Assembly (NCBI RefSeq): GCF_023856365.1 | Contig: NC_064551.1 | Coordinates: 15,261,527 to 15,325,526, forward strand | Reading direction: 5' to 3' | From: Brienomyrus brachyistius | Lineage: Eukaryota; Chordata; Actinopteri; Osteoglossiformes; Mormyridae | Length of the DNA stretch: 64,000 nucleotides | Shown here: positions 1 through 12,505 of the stretch, in pieces | Position numbering within the stretch: the stretch's first letter is position 1 | Layout: every line of letters starts with the position of its first letter | Notes under the pieces: generated by a model | Told to the model about the DNA's origin: nothing | The model's database searches: none | The model's input: only the letters and a program-made list of their open reading frames with translations | Made by a program: the position numbers and the translations under genes

Positions 1-1450
1 GTTATTTTTTTGTGCATGACGAGTGTCTACACAAGCCACCTACGGGATGTGAAAGCATCAATTAAGAAGTAGACCAAAGACTCGATAAAGTTGACACATC
101 TCCCTGGCTCGCAGAGTTAAAATCCTGCTGGTGGAAGGAGCGGGGGCGGCCCTGCGTCAGCGGCGCTCTCATGTGACAAGTTTCAGAACCAGAGACACAA
201 AAGAAGCTCATCAGACGAGCGGGTGGGGTGGTTCTGGAAGGAGGGGTACGAACCCCGCTGAGATGGCCTCCTCCAGGGCAGTCTGCAGGCGCCCTCCAGG
301 AGAACACCCACACACAATCGCTGCTTCACGGATAAATATTTCTAAGAGTCCCTGGGTATCTGCAGGAGCTAAGAGCCTGTGTCATTTTAAAAGCAGGCTT
401 CTATTAAAAGTTTAAAATTCCCTTGGATAAATGTCTTCATGGACAGTCCAAAAACTAAAAGGACAAGAAAAATGTGCATCGCACTTCAGGCTGGGGAATT
501 GTAAATAATTTTATAAGGGTTAAATATAAACTACGGATAAAACTTGAGTAAATGAATGACGTGCATTAAGTTTTTATTAATTGGAAAAAAAATATGTGGT
601 TACTGCAAACACTCTTTATGCAGTAATGGATAAAAGATAAAACAAAAAAAAATGAAGGTGATAAAGGTAATAAGGATGAAATGTATATATACACAATGAG
701 CAGGGAGAAATGTGATTCGGATCACAAATTTAGTGAGTGGTGACTGATCAACACTTTTTGTGTGCTTTGCATTATACAGGATATGGCATGAACAGGATGG
801 ACACTGTTGAGATTCGATATCGCAATTTCGGTATCAACAGGAACAGGACCTTCCATGCTGTTATTAATTTAGAATGTACCAGTAGAGACTACAAAATTAT
901 TATTTTCCGCTTATGTGCAACCCAGGTTACAGTGGGTGCGCTCATTGAATGTCTAACTTCAGTCCCGTTAGAATAGGTAAGACATTCAAGAATCAAAGGT
1001 CCAGTATTGTGTGGGGTAACACTTCCCTGGATTATATGAGTAGTGTGATTTGTTATCTGATCTAGCGTCAAAGCACAAGCCGGCCTGCACTGCTCTGTCC
1101 TACTTTGGCTCCAGGGTACAGGGTCTGACTTTGTGCAGGACGGAGACCATAATTATCTTCAGTTCCCAGACAGAGGGGATTGTTATTTACATCCATTCCT
1201 GACCAATGATGTGACCGGAAAGGTCTCCAACGAGCCTATCCGGCGGCTACAGACCCTGGATGAAATTATAGTGCATCACAGGGTCTCCCATGGCTGAGGT
1301 GGGCATGGACGGAAAACACAAGACACGGGAGATGCTCCAAGCTTAGCGCAAAGCTTATTTACCATTTCAAAGAGGTTCCTGCTTAATGTGGCACCAGGCT
1401 GAGACAGAAGTGACCTGAACAGAAGCAAGATTTAATACAATAAGCAATAA
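1..1450. other. Spacer downstream of VRK1; no supported gene
   Basis: No recognisable gene. An open frame without an ATG runs on the plus strand from about 1060 to a TGA at 1295-1297 (about 78 codons, ending in RRLQTLDEIIVHHRVSHG), preceded by an acceptor-like TTTGGCTCCAG. I do not recognise the peptide. Short plus and minus ORFs elsewhere in this stretch look random. Confidence 0.5.
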
Positions 1451-1451
1451 A

Positions 1452-1743
1452 TTGTAATGCTTTACATTAACTGCACCTTCACAGTGCTGCTATATAGCAT
1501 TTGTAGAATATTCAGCGCACCTTCATAATACATTCATAGACCATTCATAAGCAGCATGTAAGTATACCTTAACATCCTAACATACTATAACAGCTGTAGT
1601 ATACATTAATAACAAACATTATAATTGTATAATGTTTATAATGCATGTTAAGGTATGTTAGGATGTTAAGGTATACTTACATGCTGCTTATGAATGGTCT
1701 ATGAATGCATTATGAATGTGCAGCTCATGTAAACTGTTACCCA
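1452..1743. mobile_element. Foldback (MITE-like) element
   Basis: Two arms of about 68 bases (1519-1586 and 1653-1720) are near-perfect reverse complements, separated by an AT-rich loop that is itself partly palindromic. The outer ends also pair: TTTACATTAACTGCAC on the left against TTTACATGAGCTGCAC read inward from the right, next to GGGTAAC. That terminal motif resembles common non-autonomous DNA transposons of fish. No transposase. Confidence 0.7.
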
Positions 1744-1824
1744 ATAAACTAACAATTATTTGAATGGTGGTGTAATTGTTTCTCAATACTCATATTTCCT
1801 TTCCAATCTATTCATCTTCTGGAG

Positions 1825-2065
1825 CAATGTAGGGTGATGGAAGCCTGGAGCCCATTCCTCGTCACATGGGGCACAAGACAGGGGAAGATCACAGAAGGAA
1901 CACAAGCCCATCCCAAGGTACACACTACAAGCAAATTAGACACACCACCTCTTCAAACTGGAGGTCTCTGGACTGCAAGAAGACACTCATACCACACAGA
2001 GCAGGATTTGAACCTTCAACCCTGGAGGTGGGGCAACAGTGCCACCCGCTGAGCTAAAATGCCAC
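1825..2065 (+). repeat. Dispersed repeat, partial copy
   Basis: Decayed member of a fish interspersed repeat. Recognisable blocks are a GGGCACAAGACAGGGGA-like segment, then GGATTTGAACC, then GGGCAACAGTGCCACCCGCTGAGC. Related copies in this window are near 13600-13990, 17155-17485, 20030-20120, 26090-26215 and 41670-42010. Confidence 0.5.
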
Positions 2066-2329
2066 CCCATGGCCGTTTGAGGAAATTTATGTTAATGCTC
2101 AGTGTGACTCGGCTGATCGGCAGGAATGACTTTATGTTATGCAATCCCCTGAATTTTTACAAAGGTAAACTTCATTTGCCCAGCATGAACTATTGAAAAA
2201 TTAAATAAAATAAAAAATAATCCCAGCATGCAACTCTAACGGGAATTTAACAGAGGGTGGTATCTAGCCCAGAGGAATAAAACTCCACGCCTACGTCCAG
2301 GAGTTTTGTCTGCTCTAATTTCATGACTG

Positions 2330-2455
2330 GCAGTGTGATCATGTCACAGCTGGGCCCTTGAGCAAGGCCCTTAACCGTTCCTTATGTCCAGGGATGCACT
2401 TCTATGTTACTATGGACAAAAGCATATGCTACATAAATATAAATGTAAACTGCCC
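2330..2455 (+). repeat. SINE remnant
   Basis: Contains the block GCCCTTGAGCAAGGCCCTTA (about 2354) and ends in an AAAAGCATATGCTACATAAAT-like tail. This pair is typical of fish SINEs with an L2-type 3' end. Confidence 0.6.
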
Positions 2456-4194
2456 AGAAAAAGGACATTGTACTATTTATAAATGCTAAATATGGAATAA
2501 ATTATATCACTGTTACATAATTTACACATAATACAATACGTTGAAGAAGATTCTGGCAACAGGTCATCCTTGTCAGGGGCCTGATTAAACCCCCCCCCCC
2601 CCCACACCCTAATTTTGCTCTGTGTTTCACCATCTGTTATATCACCACCCTCATTAATGCAGTTTATTTTTTTTGCACACGTGATGTCAACACAGCTCAT
2701 AAGGCCAGCTGGAGGCTGCCCACTCCAGCCCAGGACACAGATGAGTACGAGGCAAGGACCTCTAATCTCAGCCCCCCCCCCCCCCCCCCCCAGCACCGCA
2801 TCTGGATTGCGACGCGCCTCGGAAAATTGCAGGTAGCGGCTGCACGAAGCGACTCCTTGTTGAGCGCCGCCCCCCTGCCGCGACAATAAACGCTTGTCCA
2901 GTTTTGTTCACAGCTGTGGCTGCAGATTAGAAACAGCAGGACAACGGGGGAAATGCGAACACAATACCGATAAGAGTGCGCGTTCCCGGCAGCCGCTCAT
3001 CCGATATTTACACACAAACACACTCATAGACGTGCGAGAGCTGAAAAAAAGAGATGTATATCTTTTACCTAAACTATGGGGGAAAGGTGAGTTTGAAAGG
3101 CTATACATCTGGTGGAGTTTCTCTCCACCACCCCCCAGACATTTGAGAAAGTCAGAAGTAAATGGAAAAATGAGAAGAAAAAATGATAAAGGACCTAGAA
3201 TTACTGTCACGGCAGAAATGGCTGATAGCCCGAAAGTCCCGAGTGAAAGGTATACATTAGCCATATTCCAAGCACAGCGACTTGACAAAGACGTGCATAT
3301 ATCAGGAGTAATTAGGTCTGTAAAATGCCCCTGAAAGATTGGATGTAAATTGAAAGCTATTTTGTCCTAAGCTGCCTTAGCACTGACATCGGTTCAGCCC
3401 TTAAACCTTTAAGGATTTAAACTCTCTGGAGAGAACAATTACTTTCAATTACAATCTGCTCTATAGGGCTGACTGCTGCTACCCCATTAAACTGGCAATG
3501 GCAGTGTTTGTTGTTCCATTAGTAATGTCAATGTTAATTGCATTAATGGAACTGATTTTACTCTAACGTGCCATCGACAAGGAAAAAGCCAGCTAGAGCA
3601 CTACAGGGAATATGCAGGAAAGGCAAAGGCGCTATAATACAGATTTCACACCACTGTGTCCTGTTAACTTCGCATACATTTTGTGAACTATTAGCGAAGC
3701 TGCATGTTTAAAAGGCAGACAAGACCTACAGATATTTGTAGCAGTTAAGTGAGAAGAAAGTTTTTATTTGTGCAAGGAACAAATCAGTTGAAATTAATCT
3801 AAAACTGCTATTAGTTTATTATACCTAACAAGTTTTATAAGAAATAAATGCTGGACATTACTTTTTAAATTCTTATTTAAACTACATTAGAATGTAATCA
3901 CACAGCCAAGCCAGAGATCGGTGAAAAAAGATCAAGGGTGATCCTATCTTGGTAGAATGTTGCATTGCTGCTAAGATGAATTAGGCCTGGATTCTCCTGT
4001 CCCCCCCCCCCCCCCCCCCGCGTCAGGAGCCCCGTCATGTGAATCATACCACAATGGACATAGATACTGAAATACATTCAGAACAAATGTTTACAGCAGA
4101 GCACTGGCAAGTTTCTTATTGAAAGTAAGAAAATTTCATTCTATGCTAGATCTGCCGATCATAAACCAAAGCAGGTATTAAAAAGAATGTTATT
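2456..4194. other. Spacer with three long C runs
   Basis: No gene recognised. Holds C14 (2590-2603), C20 (2772-2791) and C19 (4001-4019). The 137- and 146-residue ORFs here cross simple sequence and lack any recognisable domain. Confidence 0.6.
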
Positions 4195-4200
4195 TTTATT
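4195..4200 (-). terminator. Candidate VRK1 poly(A) signal AATAAA
   Basis: Plus-strand TTTATT reads AATAAA on the gene strand, about 790 bases after the VRK1 stop codon. I saw no closer canonical signal, so 4201-4991 would be the 3' UTR. That stretch contains a G11 run (4308-4318) and no other coding potential. Transcript data would be needed to place the end. Confidence 0.4.
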
Positions 4201-4991
4201 CCAAAGGAAACATTCAAATGAAATATACAACTTCAATAAACGGACCAGACTTATCAACCAAAACACATAGAACTAGTACTCAGACCTCACCACCACAGTG
4301 TATGAATGGGGGGGGGGGACTCTGTTAATCAGAAAACACCTTTTTTGAGGCTGGATTTGGAAACCATAGCAATGGGATTGTCTGGCTGTGCTATATACAC
4401 CACAGCTCTCATTCCCGAACAAGGACTCATGGCAGGCAGAGTGTGCCATCTAATGTAAGCGACAAACAGTGACAAGAGTCACTAACAGTCAGTACTGTTA
4501 ATCAGCCCTGATAAACCAGAACACAAACCATCTGTTAATATCAGCAGGAAAGCTGAAACATTTTCCAATAAATTTGATGTTATAGCTCTATAAAGTATAT
4601 GAAGGGTTAAAATAATTGCTCATGTGACTGGCAAGGAAGTGCTGCGTTTAGCTTCAAATCCAGCACTGCACATATTACGCGGCACAAAACCCAGTTATCG
4701 AGTGCTTTCACATGAGAAAGTAAAGGCACACGTGGCAGAGGAATGAGAGGGGAACACAGAACGCATAGGGGTGGGGGAGACACGGTGCAAGCATCCGCTC
4801 ATCGCGGGGATCTTAAAACCAGTGTGAAGCAACCAAATAAAAACGTTAATAAAGACAGAGGAACGTGGGTAGGGGTAAGAACCTATAGCAACGGCACTTC
4901 AGTCCCAAACCAGGGTGGATTAAGAGATCGCTAGGGAAAAGCAAGCAGGCCAAAGGCTCTCCAATGTTTAGGGCTGACAGCCAAGAGCAGC

Positions 4992-7900
4992 TCAGGCAGT
5001 CTTCTTGGGTCTGCCTCGGCCCCTCTTCACGTTCGCTGGGCCGGGGGACGTCTGGGTGCCCATCTCCACCAGTTTCTTCTTCGGGGTGGCCTTCTTCACG
5101 CCGTTGACCTCTGCCACGGATACACACAGTCATATGAGATTACGCTGCCCGAACGAAAAGCTGGGCCTTATCACTCCACCAATGAACAGTGCCTCACCTT
5201 TCCCCTTTATCCGGGCCACCTTCTTGCTGGGGATTCTATCTGGTTCAGGCTCAGACTCAGACTCGGGCTCAGGCTCAGGCTTCACCTTTTCCTCTGCCCT
5301 TTTCCTTTTTGTCGGTGCTTTCTGCAATTGACACAAAATCAATGAGGACGGGGGGGGCACATAGGAGTACACACTGAGCTGCCTCAGCATGCGACAAACA
5401 GGAGTGAGACTGAAGGCACTCCTTTCTGATTCAATTTAAACCTTACAAACTATCAGCCAGCCACACCTTGCATGGACCTTATTCTTGCAGGCTCACAACG
5501 CGACAAACACATGATGACACAATCCCACACTCCCAAGATTTTATGAGTCGTTCATCAATACCCGACTGCGGCAGAAAAGGCTGAGGCAAAACTTCTCAAA
5601 TTAACCATATGAAAACATACATGACATTATGAGACATCAGTTGGAAATGCCAACGCTTTCTTCCAAATGACAGCTAAGGAAATGGCACGGTAAACCCATC
5701 TGCAGAACGCAAGCTACACCCTTCCAGTAGTGCGGAGCTGAGACCTTGACAGGAGCCCGGCTGGGTTTGGCGTCCACTGAAGCGAAGTCCAGCTTGTCGT
5801 CGTCAGAAGCCCCAATGGACTTGAGCCCTCCCTGCAGGATGCTACGGAACTTCTGGTAGTTTGGTTTGTCTGTGTAGTCGAGAGACTTCACCTCCTCCAT
5901 GAACTTCACCATCTCATCTGACAGGGAGCAAAGCAAGCAAAGAACTCATCACAGGTATCTCGTGTGACCCAGAGCACTGGCTGAGCCCCCTGACTGTTTA
6001 AATTTACCAAATTAAATTACAACTTTGTAATTAAATCAAATGCAATCACAAACATTCTGTAAAATCAAACACTGGGGGAATGTGTGTGCGTGTAGCAACT
6101 GAATTTTATAAAAATCTGTGAATGCAATCAAAAAACTAAAAACGGCAAAAGTTCTGTGTTTTGTTTAGTTACTTATGATTAAGTTTAGGGCTGAGTAGGG
6201 ATTATGCTTGACATGTTTAGATATAGGACTATGCCCATATAAATAAATGGTAAGTCTCCGCCAAGATATAGATACCGAATACGTGTGTGTGCGCGTGTGT
6301 GTACAAGCACTGGATCCATTCATAATTATCTAGTAGTACACCATTCCTTTGTATCACCTCCACCTAGATAAACAAAAAACCTGACACACTCAGAAGAGAT
6401 AACCTCCACAAACCATATAAGCCACATCACTAACAATGGCAACCTTTCAGAATTGATGATGCGAGTTCTGGTTCACGTACACCCAACCTGAAGAGCTGGG
6501 GAACAGCAACATTTTAAAACAGCACTCTGATTTAATGCAAAAACAAACTGAGAGTTAATAAAAGAAAAATCCGGAACCAGGAACGCTACATTAGCTTCTC
6601 AAAAGCAACCTCTCCGACACTGGCAGGGAGATCGCGAACATTAATTAAATCCCGCTCCCCACTTTAACACAAATGAAAACGTATAAAAGTCTGGCAAACT
6701 AGAAAAAAAATGGTTTAAGTGAAAAGTTTTGTGCAAAATTAACAGTGTTAATGAATTATCACTCATTATCCTTCAATCAACAGGTTTGTGCTAATTGCAG
6801 AAAGAACAGGCTTTGTGCTTGAGGTGCGCGTCAGTTCAAGTGCCTCTCAGGCCGAAAGCATGCTGAATGCAGTGCCTTTTCACAGCCGCAGGTGTTTTCA
6901 ACAGCCTTGCGTGTCCGCTTGGTTCTGCCGTGTCTGTGGGGACGGACTCGACAAAGCATTTTTTATTACAAAAGACCTGGTGCAGCGAGCCTAATCTGGT
7001 GTTATAACAAAAAAGGAAAGGGTTCAAGTACTACTTTAACTATTACTATTAATTTAGCTCTCTTACTCATTAGATAATATTTATAGGTATTGCACACAAT
7101 GAGTGTGCAATCTTTAAGAATGCCTTTAATTCACAATACAATGTGTTTCCTAGCAAGCAAGTGCACAAGGACCGCTGCATAGCTCAGTGGGTTGAGTATG
7201 ACCCCGCTGAACCCCAGAGAACCCGCTGGTCACGGGTTCAAAGCTGACTTAGAACCACATCTGTTTTAAGGGGCCGGCGTGTGGCTTGGTGTGCTAAGCC
7301 ACTGCGCCCCTGATCAGAAGGTCGTCGGTTCAAGCCCATCTGTGGCTCCTGGAGCAGGGCCCCTAACCCCCAGCTCCTTGGGAGCCGCTACCAGAGAGCA
7401 AGTTGGGGGAAGCATAAAGACAATTTCCCCACTGAGAGCAATGAAGTATCATTTATTATAAAGGGAACTAAATGCAGCCACTGATCATTAAAAAAAAAGT
7501 TTAAGCTGAAGTGCAGACATGGCACAAAAGACTACCATAAAAACTTGTGAGTGTTTGGAGCAAAATAGTCTGTCCCATTTAACCAACACTGTTCCACAGG
7601 ATTATCCCTGCTTTTAAGAATGGATAGTTTCAGGTCTAGCTATAACATGTGTGCCAATGTCAGGTATGCTGGGGTAGCTACATCATAGAAAAAGCATGGT
7701 TTAAACCAACTGCATATTCCATAATACCGAAGAAGTGTACTGTTTTAAAAAAATACTACGACTAGGTACAAAGAAAGTTACTCAGTTGTTCTCACATTAT
7801 AAACAATTCTCAGAGTGCAGTTGTTATCTGATCAGGGTTATTTAGCGTTTGGAACCGAGATGGTTAAATGCATGCATTTACACAAATTTAACTCCTGTTA

Positions 7901-10900
7901 GAGGTAGGAAGGATTGGTAAAGACCTTTACTAATTTAGATTTTTTTAAGGAGATATTTATAGCCAGACAAAGCCATGGATCCACACAGGGGGATGCTGAT
8001 GGAATGCAGAACACCCCGATTGCACACGCGCGCACACGCGTGCACACTTGACACGTGAGGCTGCATTAATCTCACCTGGCACACCGTCAGACGGGAAGCA
8101 CTTTGACATCAGCTCTCTGATGTTGTCTCTGCACCTGATAGGAATTTCAGGAGTCAATAATCTCCAGACGAACTTTCTCAAGACACTGAACATCAAACGA
8201 CCTCGGTGGTTCACGCCCTCCTGCCCGTGATTATTCAGAGTGCACAAGACAGACAGAGGTATTGTTTGGGGGGGGGGGGGGGGGGGGGGGGGAGCAGTCT
8301 GACAGGCCATGCGTAGGAGTCACACAAAGTACCTCGGAAAATGAGAAGCATTCAAACAACAACAACGGAGAAGCAATGGCTAAGCATGCAGGTTCAGACA
8401 GGGGCACGGATGCTATATCATCTGAAGAGTTATGGATATCAATCTGTCCATACAGAACAGGCAAGGTGGTAATTAAGGGCTGGGCTTGTGACCCCGGGGC
8501 TGCATTATAATGAGAACAACTCACTTCATTTTGGAATTCTGAAACGTAGAGGGGGTCCTTAAGATTGTCTTCCCATGGGAGACGTCCACAGAGCCACTGC
8601 AACATGCAGTATGCCAGGATCTCCAGGTCACCTCTCCGGGAGGGGGCTACAAGGACACGCTGGGAGGTGCTTAACTGGCCCAGTGTGCACATGCTAGCCA
8701 TAAAACACAAGGTGCTAGGCACGCCAAAACAGCAGGAAGATAAACGATAACAAAGAAAAACAATTACAGTTTCAACAAGGGTTTTAATGAACCATTACAC
8801 AATTCCCAACATTTTATACAAACACACATGCATTAAAACTGTCAGTTAATAACTGTATAGTCAGGAAAACGTATGAAAGCATGACTTACACGCTCCATTG
8901 TGTGCGTCGATACTGGTGAATTCAATGGTCCCATCATGACACCTTTTTGGATCTGCCTTGTACTCCTTTGGGACGCCTTCAGGAGAGTATCTGTAGGCCA
9001 GCCCGTAATCCACCAAGTAAACCTTACAGTGCATAAAAGAGAAGGAAAATGAGGGAGAGGGACACATACTAGCTTTCATGCCTCCTCTGACAACAGCCAG
9101 AACAAATGAACCCAGACAGGGTAGAGGGCAAAGGTATTAATAAAATAAATGTCATTTACAAACTGTAATTCAAAAGCAGATGATTAACAATATACTCCAT
9201 CTCGATGGCACATTAGCTTCAAATACCACACCGAGCACAATCTTTATCACTTTTTAAGGGAAAGGGCAAAATAAATAAACAATTGTATATATACTATATT
9301 TGACATACTGCATCTATTTACCAATAATATAAAAAAAGTAACTTTAAATTTCAAAATATAAAAGTTCAGCTGTTAGGAGTTTCATTTACTGTCATTTAGC
9401 CTGACCTGGTTGGGGTTCTTGTGGGCAACAAGTAGATTGGAGGCTTTGATGTCGGCGTGCACATACTCATGTTCATGAATGTATTCAAGAATATCAATCT
9501 GGAGAAGAGAGCGGAAAACTTTACACGCCAGCACCTCCAAAGGCCTCCTAATATGATTCGAAAATAGGTGCGCACACACACTACATACAGAAATATACAT
9601 GCATGTGCATACAAAAACATTTCAAATATACATACATGCATGCACATACAAATGAACAGACTAGACATTTCTTTATTCCTAACATGGCTCTCAAACAAAC
9701 TATGAGAGAGGGCAATCTCTCAGAATGTGCCATACATATAGAACTACAGACCCCAACCCTCTCCTACTCACAAGCCTCAGTCCAAGCTGCAGAACCAGCT
9801 TCCTTGGGAACTTCTTGCCTCTCTCTTCAAAGATTTTCTGAAGATCCAATCCGAAGCGATCCATAACCATGAACCGATAACTGGGGGAAGCATGTTGAGT
9901 GACAATTAAAGACATTAACTGTCTTTGATCAGTCTGCTCTACATTTGTACATGTATACTTTGGTAAATTCCCATAATATTCACAACAGCAGCTTTTCAGG
10001 GTTGGACTCTATATATTACACCCCCAATCTATCAAGCTAAATCGTACTACTACTTCTCAATAAGCCAAAAATTAACCTCTTCGTTCCCTTCTTGTGAAGG
10101 CCTGATCCCCAGTATCTGGGCACTCCTAAGTACTTCAGCTTGTGAGCCTTCATCCACCCCTGAACTAAAACAAAGACGAAAAAACTCATTTACATCTCAC
10201 ATTAAAGTACAGCTCGCCAACTCAATGAAAAGAATCATTTCAATTACCTGAATTAACATGAGGACACATTTTATTGCACACTGAGGACCCCGACACACTT
10301 AAACCGTTTGACAAACTAACAATAAATAAAGCTTCAGATCGAGGTACTCATATTAAACAAATTATGCAAAATAAACTTGGTGAAATGCGTTGGTGTCCAA
10401 CGTAATAAGCAAATCCCACAGAGGCAACACTGCAATTGGCTGTGAGCAAAGCTACTGGTGGAACAAAATGTTTGCAAACATTACAGTTCTAATGAATAAA
10501 ATATGAACATCCCTTGGCAATATAACATTTAATTGCCAAGGGAGACAGAAATTGGGATTTTAATATCTGAAAAGCAGAACTTCGACAGTGAGTCTCACAG
10601 GACAGCCAAGGGTGCCTAGCTACAGCGGGATTGCAGCTGAGGAGCACCAGCCTAAGGACAGCCAGCTATTCACATTTTATAACAGACGTTTTCTTCTCAG
10701 TGCAGTTCTGCAGTCCAAGTCAGTGACGGAGGACTAGTGGGCTTACTTAGTTCAGGCTTGGCAGCACGCATGTAGAACTTCAGCTCCGAGAAGAGTGGCC
10801 CATTTTCACTAGGTTCCTGTTCACAGCAAACAGCAATGATTTGGGAATCTGACAACTTGAGACTGGACACTTCCAAGATATTAGTGAAACTAAAAGCCAG

Positions 10901-11708
10901 TTTCCTTACTCTCAACTTGGTTTACGTCATAAAATAACAAAACTCTGGTAGGTGTACGTAAAAATGAATGCCGCCTTACCACTTTGATAACGTAAGAAGC
11001 GTCCGCGCCAACGACTTTGACATCACCTTCACCAGCTAAGAAATAAGACAGGTGTTTATTAATCTGATTCCAGTGCAAACAAAAACTTCCACATTTCTTT
11101 ACGATTCACTGAGTCTGGGGGTTTCCTACACTGGTCCTGGTGTGCTGCAGCATTCACAGGTTCTCAGTCTACTAGTGCACAGATACTGATTGTCGTCAGG
11201 CTTTGTGATCCTAAGCCAATACCAAATTGGACACCACTAAAGATTTTGGGCCCCAAGAAAGCATATCATATTGCACCACCAACCCAAACCAATGATATTG
11301 AAAATGAACGCAAAATATTATTTTAAGAACACAATATATAATACACAATAGGAGGCGTCATATATATATATATATATAAATAAATACACACATTTTTTTA
11401 TTATTATTATTTATTTTTTGTGTGTGTGTGTACTCTACGACCCACCAGAACCAGGTTAATGACCATCACATCAAGAGCAATACTTCGCCTAAAGTCTCTG
11501 TCAGGAAACCTTTCCAAAAATGTAATGGTGAAACCGCGATGAGGCTCCCCTTACCCAAGTAGAGCAGGCCAAAGCCACCTTGACCTACGGGGGTACCAAG
11601 CTTCCAGGACTTCTTCACCGTGTCAGTCAGGATCTCCCCCGCAGGAAAGCATTCCGCCAGGGCTCTCTTCGCTGGAGCTTTTCTCTTTGGCGCAGCCTTT
11701 GGGGCCAT
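4992..11708 (-). CDS. vrk1: VRK1, vaccinia-related kinase 1 (Ser/Thr kinase), 12 coding exons
   Basis: Nuclear Ser/Thr kinase of the VRK branch of the CK1 group; known substrates of the family include BAF, histone H3 and p53. Coding exons in transcript order: 11708-11555, 11035-10980, 10816-10747, 10164-10077, 9880-9772, 9498-9406, 9022-8890, 8646-8525, 8134-8076, 5917-5745, 5321-5198, 5110-4992. Every junction has a GT donor and AG acceptor, and phases match except after the eighth exon (separate entry). Visible motifs: glycine loop GQGGFG (about residues 42-47), VIKV lysine at 69, catalytic loop [10 protein letters not shown] (Asp175, Lys177), DYG at 195-197, and the VRK signature [14 protein letters not shown]. 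The tail has an acidic Glu-Pro/Glu-Ser repeat and a final RGRGRPKK, an AT-hook-like motif just before the stop. With one base removed in exon 8 the product is 432 residues, against 396 in human; the excess is in the tail. The start at 11708 opens the conserved N-terminus seven bases after an acceptor (CTCTTCAG), so the 5' UTR is spliced. Confidence 0.96.
7165..7465 (+). repeat. Two tandem tRNA-derived SINE segments in VRK1 intron 9
   Basis: The first part (7165-7255) has a Pol III A-box-like TAGCTCAGTGGGTTGAG and a weak B-box GGTTCAAAGCT. The second has GTGGCTTGGTG at 7281 and a better B-box GGTTCAAGCCC at 7327-7337, followed by a GCAGGGCCCCTAACCCCCAG core and an AATTTCCCCAC tail. Both are head regions of SINEs, not functional tRNA genes. 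They lie between VRK1 coding exons 9 and 10, with the same orientation as each other and opposite to the gene. Confidence 0.65.
8525..8646 (-). CDS. vrk1: VRK1 coding exon 8, carrying a one-base frame break
   Basis: This exon encodes the kinase C-lobe stretch [15 protein letters not shown] through DNLKDPLY. It enters in phase 1 and, as written, leaves in phase 0 at a strong donor (GAA|GTGAGT), whereas the next exon needs phase 2 (AA|G TGC AGA GAC, read K-C-R-D-N-I). Reading TAC GTT TCA GAA gives an unrelated peptide after Tyr. Dropping one T from the GTTTCAG run (plus-strand AAA at 8542-8544) gives V-Q-N-S-K-M-K then C-R-D-N-I, which aligns without gaps to the human V-R-D-S-K-I-R then Y-R-E-N-I. 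As written, translation would stop 15 codons into the next exon, truncating the C-lobe at about 290 residues. No alternative GT donor nearby restores the phase. Either a homopolymer assembly error or a real variant. Confidence 0.85.
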
Positions 11709-11809
11709 GATGTTGCTGAAGAGGAGAGGATGGTTATTCAACAACTTCAACTTTTAAATATTCCTTATTCATTCATTCTTATAATACAAATGACAATAAA
11801 CAAGGCAAC

Positions 11810-12450
11810 CCGCGATTCCGGATGAAGACGTTTCTGAATTAATCGCTGATGTCCGCTTTATTGTCAATTGGTAGTCTGCAGAAATAAACCACTTATTTAT
11901 ATGAGCACACTGTGCAACGTATATTTTTCCATAATTCATTTCCGGATTTAGCTACAAGACATTCTCTGCTTCGTGGCTAGCTAACAAGAAAAAGACAACC
12001 GTAAGTTTCATTTACTATGGAATTTGTCATTATTATTTTCTTATTAGCACCCTGTCAGTCCAGCTAACTCGCTCGAGCTAGCTAGTGGCGGAGCGTGCGG
12101 CCTAGACAGACCAGAAGTTGCAAGCTAACAACCGTCTAAACGCCTACTAATTTTGTATGTCCGGATATCCCGAACTACACGGTGATCGTTTCTGTTTTAC
12201 TGCGTCTGGTTTGGTCTAGTTTACAATGAAAAGCAGAAGTATACCTCACTATTACAGGTACACGAACGGAAATATAACTCGTTTTCTTAAAGTTATTCCC
12301 GATGAGCTGGTCACTCGAATATTCCCGCACTCTCCCCCGACCAGGAACTCTAGTTCAACAGCCAAAGATACTGGTGCAGCTGATTGGTCGATCATTCTGG
12401 GTGAACTTCCGGTTGCCTTGTTTTTCTGGTATTTGTAGTCCTGAAGCAAA
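11810..12450. promoter_or_regulatory. Probable VRK1 promoter zone, possibly bidirectional
   Basis: The stretch upstream of the first VRK1 coding exon has several TTCCGG ETS-type cores (about 11815, 11940 and 12408). It also has an inverted CCAAT box (ATTGG, about 12382) and, about 30 bases further, TGTAGTCC next to the ETS site. This combination is typical of housekeeping promoters without a TATA box. VRK1 must have a non-coding first exon here, because its start codon lies just after a splice acceptor, but I could not fix that exon. A plus-strand CAACC|GTAAGT at about 12000 looks like a donor, so a divergent transcript is possible. Confidence 0.5.
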
Positions 12451-12505
12451 AGGTATAGACTGTGAGAAAGTAAGTGTAGCTTACGAGACTTTATTACGAT
12501 AAACA

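Noticed and set aside
7165..7345. Possible tRNA genes
   Set aside because: A- and B-box-like sequences are present, but the second box is imperfect, no acceptor stem forms and SINE body sequence follows.
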